In this document: positions 1 through 5,789 of the stretch, piece by piece
How positions within the stretch are numbered: the first letter of the stretch is position 1
How the letters are laid out: each line of letters opens with the position of its first letter
Source: Firmicutes bacterium UBA6811
GTDB lineage: Bacteria > Bacillota > SHA-98 > UBA4971
Direction: 5' to 3'
NCBI GenBank assembly: GCA_002452295.1
Contig: DKEX01000134.1
Location: forward strand, 1 to 20,970
Length of the DNA stretch: 20,970 bases
Position numbers and translations under genes: made by a program
Notes under the pieces: model-generated
Database searches by the model: none
Told to the model about the DNA's origin: nothing
Seen by the model: the letters and a program-made list of their open reading frames with translations, nothing else

Positions 1-279
1 CAGCTCCTCGCCGGGCTTGCGCTCCTGGTGGTTACGGCCTACCTGGCGAGACAGAAGAAACCGCTCGGTTACACCATGATCCCCATGATTTTCATGATCG
101 TGATTACGACGTGGGGTATGATAGGTAACCTGAGGAACTATCTGGCTGCTGGCAACACGCTCCTGTCAGTCATCGACGGGATCGTCCTTCTCCTCGAAGT
201 GTGGCTGATCGTGGAGGTATGGGCGGTTATGACCAGGATCACGCGCGGAGAAATACCACACGAGGCAGCAAAGGCGTAA
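1..279 (+). CDS. C-terminal fragment of a CstA-like carbon starvation / peptide transporter (5' truncated)
   Basis: The frame is open from base 1, so the gene starts outside the window; the 92 visible codons end in TAA at 277-279. The fragment is strongly hydrophobic, with three likely membrane segments: one at the very start (LLAGLALLVV), one around YTMIPMIFMIVITTW, and one around VIDGIVLLLEVWLIVEVWAV. It ends in a short charged cytoplasmic tail. The pattern, with a short K/R-rich turn followed by a Tyr-Thr-x-Ile-Pro segment, resembles the C-terminus of CstA-family proteins, which are inner-membrane permeases for peptides or pyruvate. The assignment comes from recognising a short fragment, so another multi-pass transporter remains possible. 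It is convergent with the spore-protein gene and has no evident link to the flagellar genes. Confidence 0.6.
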   Translation, partial: QLLAGLALLVVTAYLARQKKPLGYTMIPMIFMIVITTWGMIGNLRNYLAAGNTLLSVIDGIVLLLEVWLIVEVWAVMTRITRGEIPHEAAKA

Positions 280-312
280 TCGTAGTCCATGCATAGACCC
301 CTCCATGGCGCA

Positions 313-363
313 GGGCCTGCGGCTGCCTGCTGCATATAGAGCAGCAGGGCAGGTCGCAGGCCC
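313..363 (+). terminator. Long imperfect stem-loop downstream of the CstA-like gene
   Basis: The outer arms GGGCCTGCG (313-321) and CGCAGGCCC (355-363) are perfectly complementary. The inner arms CCTGCTGC (326-333) and GCAGCAGG (341-348) close a 7-nt loop, ATATAGA. The stem is long and lies 34 nt after the stop codon, as expected for a 3'-end structure. No T-run follows, so it fits an mRNA-stabilising or factor-assisted 3' end better than a textbook intrinsic terminator. Confidence 0.5.
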
Positions 364-398
364 GGCTCGTCAAAGGCCTGACATGGACGGACAAGCGC

Positions 399-429
399 AA
401 GAAAAGAAGAGTAGGGGCGTTCGCCCCTA
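399..429 (-). terminator. Intrinsic terminator of the spore-protein gene
   Basis: TAGGGGCG (412-419) and CGCCCCTA (422-429) form a perfect 8-bp stem, effectively 7 bp with a 4-nt loop. On the minus strand it is followed by a pyrimidine- and U-rich tract (CTCTTCTTTTCTT, 411-399), as in a Rho-independent terminator. The stem starts inside the gene's own stop codon (427-429). On the plus strand no T-run follows, so termination is expected mainly for minus-strand transcripts. Confidence 0.7.
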
Positions 430-621
430 TCTCCCGGTCTGCCTGGCCATGAGTTCCTCGGCCTTCTGAATCAGGCCTCGAACTATAAGCCCGGCCTCCC
501 TCGTGGTGATGTTGCCATAGTCGTACACGCCATTGTCCACGTTGATCTTGTCAGCGAAGCCGATCTCTCGCGCGATCTCGTACTTCACCTCGTCCGAGAC
601 AATGCTGCGGTTTCGACCCAT
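427..621 (-). CDS. Small acid-soluble spore protein, alpha/beta type (SspF-like)
   Basis: The 64-residue product carries both hallmark blocks of the alpha/beta SASP family: VKYEIAREIG near residues 12-21 and GNITTREAGLIVRGLIQKAEE near residues 36-56. In known spore formers these proteins coat and protect spore DNA, and GPR protease degrades them at germination, cutting in the first block. The MGR-rich N-terminus and small size resemble the minor SspF type. The ATG at 621 is chosen because GGAGGTGGAG lies 2 nt upstream; an in-frame ATG at 696 would add 25 residues unlike the family. The gene is divergent from the flagellar operon and ends in a good terminator. It is the main evidence that the host sporulates. 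Confidence 0.94.
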   Translation of the reverse strand: MGRNRSIVSDEVKYEIAREIGFADKINVDNGVYDYGNITTREAGLIVRGLIQKAEELMARQTGR

Positions 622-638
622 AGCTCCACCTCCGACAC

Positions 639-667
639 TAGTGTGCCTCCCTCGACCTCGAAAATGC
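639..667 (-). promoter_or_regulatory. Candidate forespore sigma-G (or sigma-F) promoter for the spore-protein gene
   Basis: Reading the minus strand, GCATT (667-663) lies 17 nt before CACACTA (645-639). The Bacillus sigma-G consensus is GHATR, 17-18 nt, CATNHTA, so each box has one mismatch and the spacing is right. SASP genes are classically transcribed by sigma-G. The predicted start would lie at the edge of the SD (624-633), leaving a very short leader, which lowers confidence. Confidence 0.4.
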
Positions 668-800
668 TGGGGTTTGCCTGGGGCGTCCGACTCCATTCGC
701 GGAAAAGTGCGCCGTCAGGCCCGGCGAAAGAAATACATGGCGGATGAGCAAATTTTTCCCGCCCGACTCCCCCTGCCAGGTTCCGCGCTTCGTTAGAACC

Positions 801-828
801 CGCACCGTGCGCGCATTTTGTCGAATGC
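801..828. promoter_or_regulatory. Pair of small inverted repeats upstream of the flagellar promoter
   Basis: CGCAC-C-GTGCG (801-811) and GCATT-N6-AATGC (813-828) are adjacent perfect inverted repeats ending 15 nt before the -24 box. They could be operators or activator sites. They are close to the promoter for a typical sigma-54 enhancer, and short repeats of this size arise by chance in GC-rich DNA. Confidence 0.25.
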
Positions 829-842
829 TGTCCCGCCAGCCG

Positions 843-859
843 CTGGCATCACACTTGCA
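843..859 (+). promoter_or_regulatory. Sigma-54 (-24/-12) promoter candidate for the flagellar operon
   Basis: The sequence C-TGGCATC-ACAC-TTGCA matches the RpoN consensus YTGGCACG-N4-TTGCW in every position except two (C to T and G to C at the end of the -24 block). The invariant GG (845-846) and GC (857-858) are exactly 10 nt apart. The predicted start near 870 leaves a leader of about 60 nt before the flgB ATG. If it is used, transcription would need RpoN and an ATP-dependent enhancer-binding protein; neither is encoded in this window. Confidence 0.65.
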
Positions 860-887
860 AGCATAAGCACTGAATTCATGTCTCTTT

Positions 888-901
888 GCGGCCGCGGCCG
901 C
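888..901 (+). other. 14-bp GC palindrome in the flgB leader
   Basis: GCGGCCGCGGCCGC is a perfect palindrome inside the predicted 5' leader, 18 nt before the flgB SD. In RNA it could pair within itself or between transcripts, or extend into the neighbouring CGCG. A regulatory role is only a possibility. Confidence 0.3.
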
Positions 902-928
902 GCGAAGGGGCTGAAAGCGGAGGGAATC

Positions 929-1288
929 ATGAGAGCCTTTTTCCGGGATAGCACGCTCCTGGTCCTGTCGAAAGCCCTCGATGCGCTGTCGCTTCGCCAT
1001 GAGGTGACAGCCAACAACATCGCGAACGTAAACACCCCCGGGTTCAAGGCGAAGAGCGTGCGGTTCGAGGATCAGCTCAAAGCCGCCATTTCCCGCGGGG
1101 ACCCCGGCTCGTGCAGGCCGACAATCGAGGAGGATCCGCTTCAAGTCAGGCTCGATGGAGGCAGCGTGGATATCGATCTCGAGATGGCAAGGCTGGCTGA
1201 GACGCAAGTTGGTTATAGCGCCGTGTCCCGCCTGGTCTCCGAGAGGTTCAGCTTGCTCAAGTACGTCATCAGCGAAGGGAGAAGGTGA
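929..1288 (+). CDS. flgB: Flagellar basal-body proximal rod protein FlgB
   Basis: The 119-residue product has the FlgB/rod N-terminal signature, an amphipathic helix followed by TANNIANVNTPGFKAK (about residues 27-42). It ends in the helical region (SAVSRLVSERFSLLKYVISEG) expected of rod proteins that pack as coiled coils. FlgB sits at the cell-proximal end of the rod, on the FliE/MS-ring platform. The ATG at 929 follows GGAGGG (919-924) at 4 nt; an upstream in-frame ATG at 818 would run across the promoter and leader and is rejected. It is the first gene of the operon, lies about 60 nt after the predicted sigma-54 start, and is 3 nt before flgC. Confidence 0.96.
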   Translation: MRAFFRDSTLLVLSKALDALSLRHEVTANNIANVNTPGFKAKSVRFEDQLKAAISRGDPGSCRPTIEEDPLQVRLDGGSVDIDLEMARLAETQVGYSAVSRLVSERFSLLKYVISEGRR

Positions 1289-1291
1289 CAC

Positions 1292-1783
1292 GTGGGCATA
1301 TTCTCGTCGTTTGAGACAAGCGCCACCGGTCTTGCCGCCGAGCGGCTGAGGATGGATGTAATTGCCAACAACATCGCGAACGTGAACACGACGCGAGCCG
1401 AGGACGGGCAGCCATACAGAAGACGCCAGGTGGTGTTCCAGGCCCTGCCGGCCCGGTCGGCCGGTGCGGGCGGCGACGATGGCCGTGGCAGCGGCGGTGG
1501 CGGTGCTGGCCTGGTCGGCCGCGCATGCTCCGGGGCCGCCGAGGGGCCTGGACGGGGCGTCGCCATTGTGGCCATAGTGGAGGACCCGTCCCCGCCGCGG
1601 ATGGTGTACGACCCCGGCCACCCGGATGCCGATGCACGCGGCTACGTGGCAATGCCCAACGTGGACGCTGTGAGGGAACTCGTGGACATGATCTCGGCCA
1701 CGAGGGCCTATGAGGCCAATGTGACCGCCCTGAACGCCGCGAAGACCATGGCCATGAGGGCTCTGGACATCGGCAGGGCCTAG
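1292..1783 (+). CDS. flgC: Flagellar basal-body proximal rod protein FlgC
   Basis: The 163-residue product starts with the rod/hook motif MDVIANNIANVNT (residues 21-33) and ends with the FlgC C-terminal helix (VDMISATRAYEANVTALNAAKTM). It polymerises with FlgB, FlgF and FlgG to form the rod. The GTG at 1292 is used, preceded by GGGAGAAGG, with 3 nt separating it from flgB. It is somewhat longer than the usual 135-150 residues because of a Gly/Ala/Ser/Arg-rich low-complexity insert at about residues 52-89, located where FlgC proteins have a variable solvent-exposed loop. The conserved ends are intact, so the protein is expected to work. Confidence 0.96.
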   Translation: MGIFSSFETSATGLAAERLRMDVIANNIANVNTTRAEDGQPYRRRQVVFQALPARSAGAGGDDGRGSGGGGAGLVGRACSGAAEGPGRGVAIVAIVEDPSPPRMVYDPGHPDADARGYVAMPNVDAVRELVDMISATRAYEANVTALNAAKTMAMRALDIGRA

Positions 1784-1844
1784 CACGGGGGCGCACGACG
1801 CGAGGGCGAGCGCAAGCGTGAGGGCCAGCGCGAGTGCGCGTGAA

Positions 1845-1864
1845 GCGCCGGCTTTCCCCGGCGC
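1845..1864 (+). other. Stem-loop in the flgC-fliE gap
   Basis: GCGCCGG (1845-1851) and CCGGCGC (1858-1864) form a perfect 7-bp GC stem with a 6-nt loop. It is in the 114-nt spacer before fliE, one of the longest gaps in the operon, about 30 nt upstream of the fliE start. There is no T-run, so an mRNA processing or stability element is more likely than a terminator. The rest of the gap is low-complexity G/C/A sequence. Confidence 0.35.
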
Positions 1865-1897
1865 GAAAGGAGGCGGGCTCCAGGAAGGAGCGGTGTC

Positions 1898-2200
1898 ATG
1901 GACATCAAGATCGGCTCGACCCTGCAGAAGACCCTGGATGAGCTTGGCCGCAGACAGGCGGCGGGCGCAGAGGCCACCCTGGAAGACTTCAAGGAGATGC
2001 TGGACAACGCCATCGATACCGTGAGCGACCTTCAGCGGAATGCCGACCAGCTCACGCAGAAGCTGGCCACGGGCGAGCTCAAGGACCTCCACCAGGTCAT
2101 GATCGCCGTCGAGGAGGTCAACGTCGCCCTGCAGCTTACGATGCAGATAAGGAACAAGATCGTTGAGGCTTACCAGGAAGTCATGAGGATGCAGGTGTAA
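1898..2200 (+). CDS. fliE: Flagellar hook-basal body adaptor protein FliE
   Basis: The 100-residue product ends with the family signature: LHQVMIAVEEVNVALQLTMQ followed by a conserved RNKIVEAYQEVMRMQV tail (about residues 65-100). FliE forms the adaptor between the MS ring and the rod, and is an early export substrate that helps open the export gate. ATG at 1898 follows AAGGAG at 1884-1889 with 8 nt spacing. It ends 3 nt before fliF. The length is normal for the family. Confidence 0.97.
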   Translation: MDIKIGSTLQKTLDELGRRQAAGAEATLEDFKEMLDNAIDTVSDLQRNADQLTQKLATGELKDLHQVMIAVEEVNVALQLTMQIRNKIVEAYQEVMRMQV

Positions 2201-2203
2201 GAC

Positions 2204-4036
2204 ATGGCAGCCATCGGGCAGGACATCGGGCGCAGGACGCGCTCGCTGTGGGACCAGATGACATCCAGCCAGAAGCTCATGGTCCTCCTGGCGATCGCCC
2301 TCGGAGTGGTCGCAATGGTGCTGCTTTTGAGCAGGGCTGGGAAGACCGAGATGGTGCCGCTTTACACCGGCCTTTCAGGGGGCGACGCGGCTGACATCGT
2401 GGCGAAGCTCCGGGAGATGCGCGTCCCCTACGAGCTTGCCGATGGCGGCGGGACCATCAGGGTGCCGCTTCCTGACGTGTACGAGACCCGGATGAACCTG
2501 GCCAGCCAGGGGCTGCCGAGCGGCGGCACGGTGGGGTTCGAGATATTCGACAAGACGAATTTCGGTGTCACGGAGTTCACCCAGAAGATGAACTACCGGC
2601 GGGCCCTCCAGGGCGAGCTTACCCGCACCATACTGCAACTCCGGGAGGTCGAGGAGGCGCGGGTGCACATAGCCATACCCGAGCCCGAGCTTTACACCGA
2701 TGAGAAGAAACCGCCCACTGCGTCGGTCATGGTGAAGCTCCGGAGCAGTGCGACCCTGACGAAAGGGCAGGTGCAGGGGATCGTGAGGCTGGTGTCCTCG
2801 AGCGTGGAGGGCCTGAGCCCAGCCAACGTCACCGTGCTGGACGTTGACGGCAACATCCTCTATGCGGCGAACGATGACTCGGAGACGGGAGTGATTTCGT
2901 CCCTTTCGGTGAGCCAGCTCGAGGCGAAGAGGGTGTACGAGAAGGATCTCGAGAAAAGCGTGGAGAGCATGCTTGCGGAGGTCCTCGGCCAGCGCAAGGT
3001 CGTGGTGCGGGTGAACGCCGAGATCAACTTCGACCGCAGGGAGCAAAACAGCGAGGTTTTCCAGCCAATGCCCACCGGTCTTGGGGTGATCCGCGAGCAG
3101 ACGAAGGTGCATGAGACGAGGTCAACGACGGTCGCGCCGCCGGCCGGGGTGCCCGGGACGGCGTCCAATGTGGACGTCGCGGGTACCGCGAGTTCCCCGG
3201 GCAGCGCCGGCAGTGCAGGCAGTGCGGGCGACGCAGCCGAGAGCGCCGGGTCGGCGCCCGGGGCCGCGGCTCCAGGCCCTATAGACGCCAGCGGCGCGGG
3301 GGCTACCGGAACGGGGGCCACCGCTGCGACTGGCGCCGCAGGGGGAACGAGCGCGACCACCGTAGCTCAAGCTCAGGCTGGCGGCGTCTACCGCACGGGA
3401 GGCGCCGCCGGCGAGGTGAGCGGCGAGGAGAGGTCCGAGGAGACCACGAGGTACGAGATATCGCGGCTCGTCGAGCGCACCGTGAAAGCCCCGGGCGAGG
3501 TAAGGAGGCTTTCGGTTGCCGCCATAGTGACCGCACCCATCAGCGACGCCCAGTTGCAGGCTATCAGGAGGTCCATCGGGGCGGCCGTGGGCATCGACCC
3601 CGGCAGGGGCGACTCCCTTATCGTGGAGGCCATGGAGTTCGGCGCGCCGCTTACCCAGGAGACTGAGGCCGGCCCTGCGGCCGGGGCAAATGTGCCGACT
3701 GGGCCCGTCAACCTTGGTGAAGTCCTGATGGCCAACATAGAGTACCTGCTCGCCGGGATAATCGGGCTCTTCCTCGTGGGCCTGGTGATCTCGGTGGTCC
3801 GCCAGAGAGGGCCTGCTCGCCCCGGGGTGATGCCTGCGTCAGTGCCTGTGGGCATGCCTGTGCCGGCCGAGGCGCCGGGGCCTGCAGCGCAGGTAGCGGC
3901 GGCGGGAGAGGAAAGTCGGGCCGAAAGGCGAGCCGGCCCGGGCCGGCCTGCGGAGGAGACCCCTGCCCGGCCTGCGCCCGCCGCTGAGGCGGCCGCGAGG
4001 GTGATATCCGGGTGGATGGAGGAAGACAAGAGGTGA
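2204..4036 (+). CDS. fliF: Flagellar MS-ring protein FliF
   Basis: The 610-residue product has a short cytoplasmic N-terminus, a first membrane helix (about residues 24-44, LMVLLAIALGVVAMVLLL), YscJ/FliF ring-building domains (about 45-300), a second membrane helix (about 514-533, YLLAGIIGLFLVGLVISVV) and a cytoplasmic tail ending in an acidic/aromatic segment (VISGWMEEDKR) that should bind FliG. FliF forms the MS ring that houses the export gate and carries the C ring. It exceeds the typical 530-570 residues because of a Gly/Ala/Ser/Thr-rich insert at about residues 311-396, which includes a three-copy 9-bp GSA repeat. The C-terminal tail before the FliG-binding end is also Pro/Ala-rich. ATG at 2204 lies 3 nt after the fliE stop. 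Confidence 0.97.
   Translation: MAAIGQDIGRRTRSLWDQMTSSQKLMVLLAIALGVVAMVLLLSRAGKTEMVPLYTGLSGGDAADIVAKLREMRVPYELADGGGTIRVPLPDVYETRMNLASQGLPSGGTVGFEIFDKTNFGVTEFTQKMNYRRALQGELTRTILQLREVEEARVHIAIPEPELYTDEKKPPTASVMVKLRSSATLTKGQVQGIVRLVSSSVEGLSPANVTVLDVDGNILYAANDDSETGVISSLSVSQLEAKRVYEKDLEKSVESMLAEVLGQRKVVVRVNAEINFDRREQNSEVFQPMPTGLGVIREQTKVHETRSTTVAPPAGVPGTASNVDVAGTASSPGSAGSAGSAGDAAESAGSAPGAAAPGPIDASGAGATGTGATAATGAAGGTSATTVAQAQAGGVYRTGGAAGEVSGEERSEETTRYEISRLVERTVKAPGEVRRLSVAAIVTAPISDAQLQAIRRSIGAAVGIDPGRGDSLIVEAMEFGAPLTQETEAGPAAGANVPTGPVNLGEVLMANIEYLLAGIIGLFLVGLVISVVRQRGPARPGVMPASVPVGMPVPAEAPGPAAQVAAAGEESRAERRAGPGRPAEETPARPAPAAEAAARVISGWMEEDKR
3200..3226 (+). repeat. Three tandem 9-bp units (Gly-Ser-Ala) in fliF
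   Basis: Three consecutive units read GGCAGCGCC, GGCAGTGCA and GGCAGTGCG, encoding GSA-GSA-GSA in the low-complexity insert of FliF. Copies differ only at third positions of Ser and Ala codons. Each 9-bp unit is in frame, so gain or loss would change insert length without breaking the gene. Confidence 0.7.
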
Positions 4037-4042
4037 CGGGCC

Positions 4043-5050
4043 ATGGCGCCAGCCACTGAGCTTACGGGCAAGAGAAAAGCTGCCATTGCACTCGTCGCTT
4101 TGGGGTCGGAGATATCGTCGGAGGTATTCAAGCACCTCGACGAGGCGAAGATCGAGCAGCTCACCCTGGAGATCGCGGGCCTTGGCAACGTGCCGTCCGA
4201 GGTTCGCAGGCAGGTGCTGGACGAGTTCTATAACAGGTACGAGGCCCAGGAGTTTGCCGCAGGCGGCATGGATTACGTGAGGCAGATCCTCGAGCGAGCG
4301 CTGGGCCCTCATCGCGCGGCGGGGATCATCGAGAAGATAACCGCGTCGCTGCAGGAGAAGCCGTTCAGCTTCGCAAGACAGGTGGACCCCGCGCAGCTCG
4401 TGAACTTCATCGAGAACGAGCACCCGCAGACCATCGCGCTCGTTCTGGCCTACCTCCGCCCGGAGCAGGCCGCTTTGGTGCTGTCGTCTCTCCCCGAGGA
4501 CCTGCAGACCGAGGTGGCCATGCGCCTTGCGGAGATGGACAGGACCTCCCCGGAGGTCGTCGCCGAGGTGGAGAAGGTGCTCGAGAACAGGCTGAATTCG
4601 GTTGGCGGCCAGAGCTACAACTTCGCAGGCGGCACGAAGGCGCTGGTGGACGTGCTGAACCGGGTCGACCGGGCCACCGAGAAGACCATCCTGGAGGAGC
4701 TGGAGGAGCAGAACCCGGCGCTTGCCGAGGAGGTCAAGAACCTGATGTTCGTGTTCGAGGACATCATGCTCCTCGACGACCGCGCGATCCAGACCTTCCT
4801 CAAGGAGATCGATACGAAGGATCTCGCCCTCGCGCTCAAGGCCGCGAGCGAGGACGTCAAGAGGAGGATCTTCAGCAACATGTCGGAGCGGGCCGCCGAG
4901 ATGCTGCGCGAGGACATGGAGTTCATCGGACCTGTGCGCCTGCGCGTGGTGGAGGAGGCGCAGCAGCGCATAGTCACGGTCATCCGCAGGCTCGAGGAGT
5001 CCGGCGACATCGTAATCGCCAGAGGGACGGAGGACGAGGTGCTTGTCTAG
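4043..5050 (+). CDS. fliG: Flagellar motor switch protein FliG
   Basis: The 335-residue product has the normal FliG length and order: an N-terminal domain (TGKRKAAIALVALG) that binds FliF, a middle domain with the conserved EHPQT motif at residues 126-130 that contacts FliM, and a C-terminal domain with the charged torque helix (about residues 275-300, including DVKRRIFSNMSERAAEMLRED). It ends in the helix ending VIRRLEESGDIVI. FliG turns stator ion flow into rotation. ATG at 4043 is 6 nt after the fliF stop. The last 8 nt overlap the start of fliH. Confidence 0.98.
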   Translation: MAPATELTGKRKAAIALVALGSEISSEVFKHLDEAKIEQLTLEIAGLGNVPSEVRRQVLDEFYNRYEAQEFAAGGMDYVRQILERALGPHRAAGIIEKITASLQEKPFSFARQVDPAQLVNFIENEHPQTIALVLAYLRPEQAALVLSSLPEDLQTEVAMRLAEMDRTSPEVVAEVEKVLENRLNSVGGQSYNFAGGTKALVDVLNRVDRATEKTILEELEEQNPALAEEVKNLMFVFEDIMLLDDRAIQTFLKEIDTKDLALALKAASEDVKRRIFSNMSERAAEMLREDMEFIGPVRLRVVEEAQQRIVTVIRRLEESGDIVIARGTEDEVLV

Positions 5051-5789
5051 GGTCATCAAGGCGCAGGAGATACGCCGAAACCCGGCGCTCGTGGGAAACG
5101 AGGGGCTCGAAACGCTCCTTGACACCCTGGCGAGGTCCGCGCCTGCCACGCGCGACGCGGCGTGGGAGGCGGCTGGCGCGGCGGAGGGCGATCCCATCGC
5201 GCTTGCGCGCTCCCTCATCGAGCAGGCCGAGGAGGCCGCCAGGGCGAGGCTGGAGGAAGCCGAGCACGAGAGCGCCCGGGTGCTCAAGGAGGCCCACGAC
5301 AGGGGCTACCAGGACGGGCGGGCGGAGGCTTCGGCGAAGGTTGTGGAGGAGGCAAAGCAGCTCCTGGAGCAACTGGAGAACCTGGCGCGGGGTGTGGCCC
5401 AGGCCACGGAGAGCGCGGTGAAGGCCGCGGAGGACACGGTGGCGCGCCTCGCCATCGAGGTCGCCGGGAAGATCCTGAGACACGAGGTGTCGTTGGACGG
5501 GTCCGTGGTGCTGCAGATGGTCCGCGAGTCCATCGAAAAGGCGAAGACCCAGGGTCCTGTCAGGATCAGGGTGAGCGCCTGGGACCTTGACCGGGTGAGG
5601 GACTTTCGCGACGAGATCCTCAAGATCGCCGACGATGTGACGTCCGTCGAGATCCTGGAAGACCCGAGGGTGGAGCCTGGCGGGTGCATCGTTGAGACTG
5701 ACTTCGGGTCCGTGGACGCAAGGCTCGGCTCCCAACTTCGCGAGATCGGGAGGGCTTTCTTTGGTAACGGCGATGCCAATGCCGGTTGA
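5043..5789 (+). CDS. fliH: Flagellar export ATPase regulator FliH
   Basis: The 248-residue product has a long charged coiled-coil centre (about residues 55-145, Glu/Ala/Arg-rich, with GYQDGRAEA) and a C-terminal domain like the stator stalks of V-/F-type ATPases (AEDTVARLAIEVAGKILRHE onward, ending VETDFGSVDARLGSQLREI). FliH binds FliI and docks it at the export gate and C ring. The start is TTG at 5043, within the end of fliG, with GGAGG (5029-5033) 9 nt upstream. The 3' end overlaps fliI. Because of the low homology typical of FliH, context contributes to the call. Confidence 0.93.
   Translation: MSRVIKAQEIRRNPALVGNEGLETLLDTLARSAPATRDAAWEAAGAAEGDPIALARSLIEQAEEAARARLEEAEHESARVLKEAHDRGYQDGRAEASAKVVEEAKQLLEQLENLARGVAQATESAVKAAEDTVARLAIEVAGKILRHEVSLDGSVVLQMVRESIEKAKTQGPVRIRVSAWDLDRVRDFRDEILKIADDVTSVEILEDPRVEPGGCIVETDFGSVDARLGSQLREIGRAFFGNGDANAG

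Larger units (their letters stand above)
622..928. other. Divergent intergenic region between the spore-protein gene and flgB
   Basis: This 307-nt gap contains no supported gene. From left to right it holds the spore-gene SD and candidate promoter (624-667), about 130 nt in which I see no clear signal apart from a short A/T patch (750-757), two small inverted repeats (801-811 and 813-828), a sigma-54-type promoter (843-859) and the flgB leader with a GC-rich palindrome (888-901). I found no convincing sigma-A or sigma-D (sigma-28) promoter ahead of flgB. Confidence 0.6.

Noticed and set aside
739..763. GGCGG...CCGCC hairpin with an A/T-rich loop upstream of flgB
   Set aside because: A 5-bp stem with a 15-nt loop is weak, and no gene ends nearby to need a terminator.
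818..928. N-terminal extension of FlgB to an ATG at 818
   Set aside because: It would translate through the predicted promoter and leader, is unlike FlgB, and the ATG at 929 has an SD.
638..2092. 484-codon open frame on the minus strand across flgB, flgC and fliE
   Set aside because: It is antisense to three clearly recognisable genes, has low-complexity sequence unlike any family, and no SD. Long antisense frames are expected in DNA of this GC content.
3839..5287. 482-codon minus-strand frame across fliF, fliG and fliH
   Set aside because: Shadow of fliG codon structure, Leu/Arg/His-rich with no recognisable domain.
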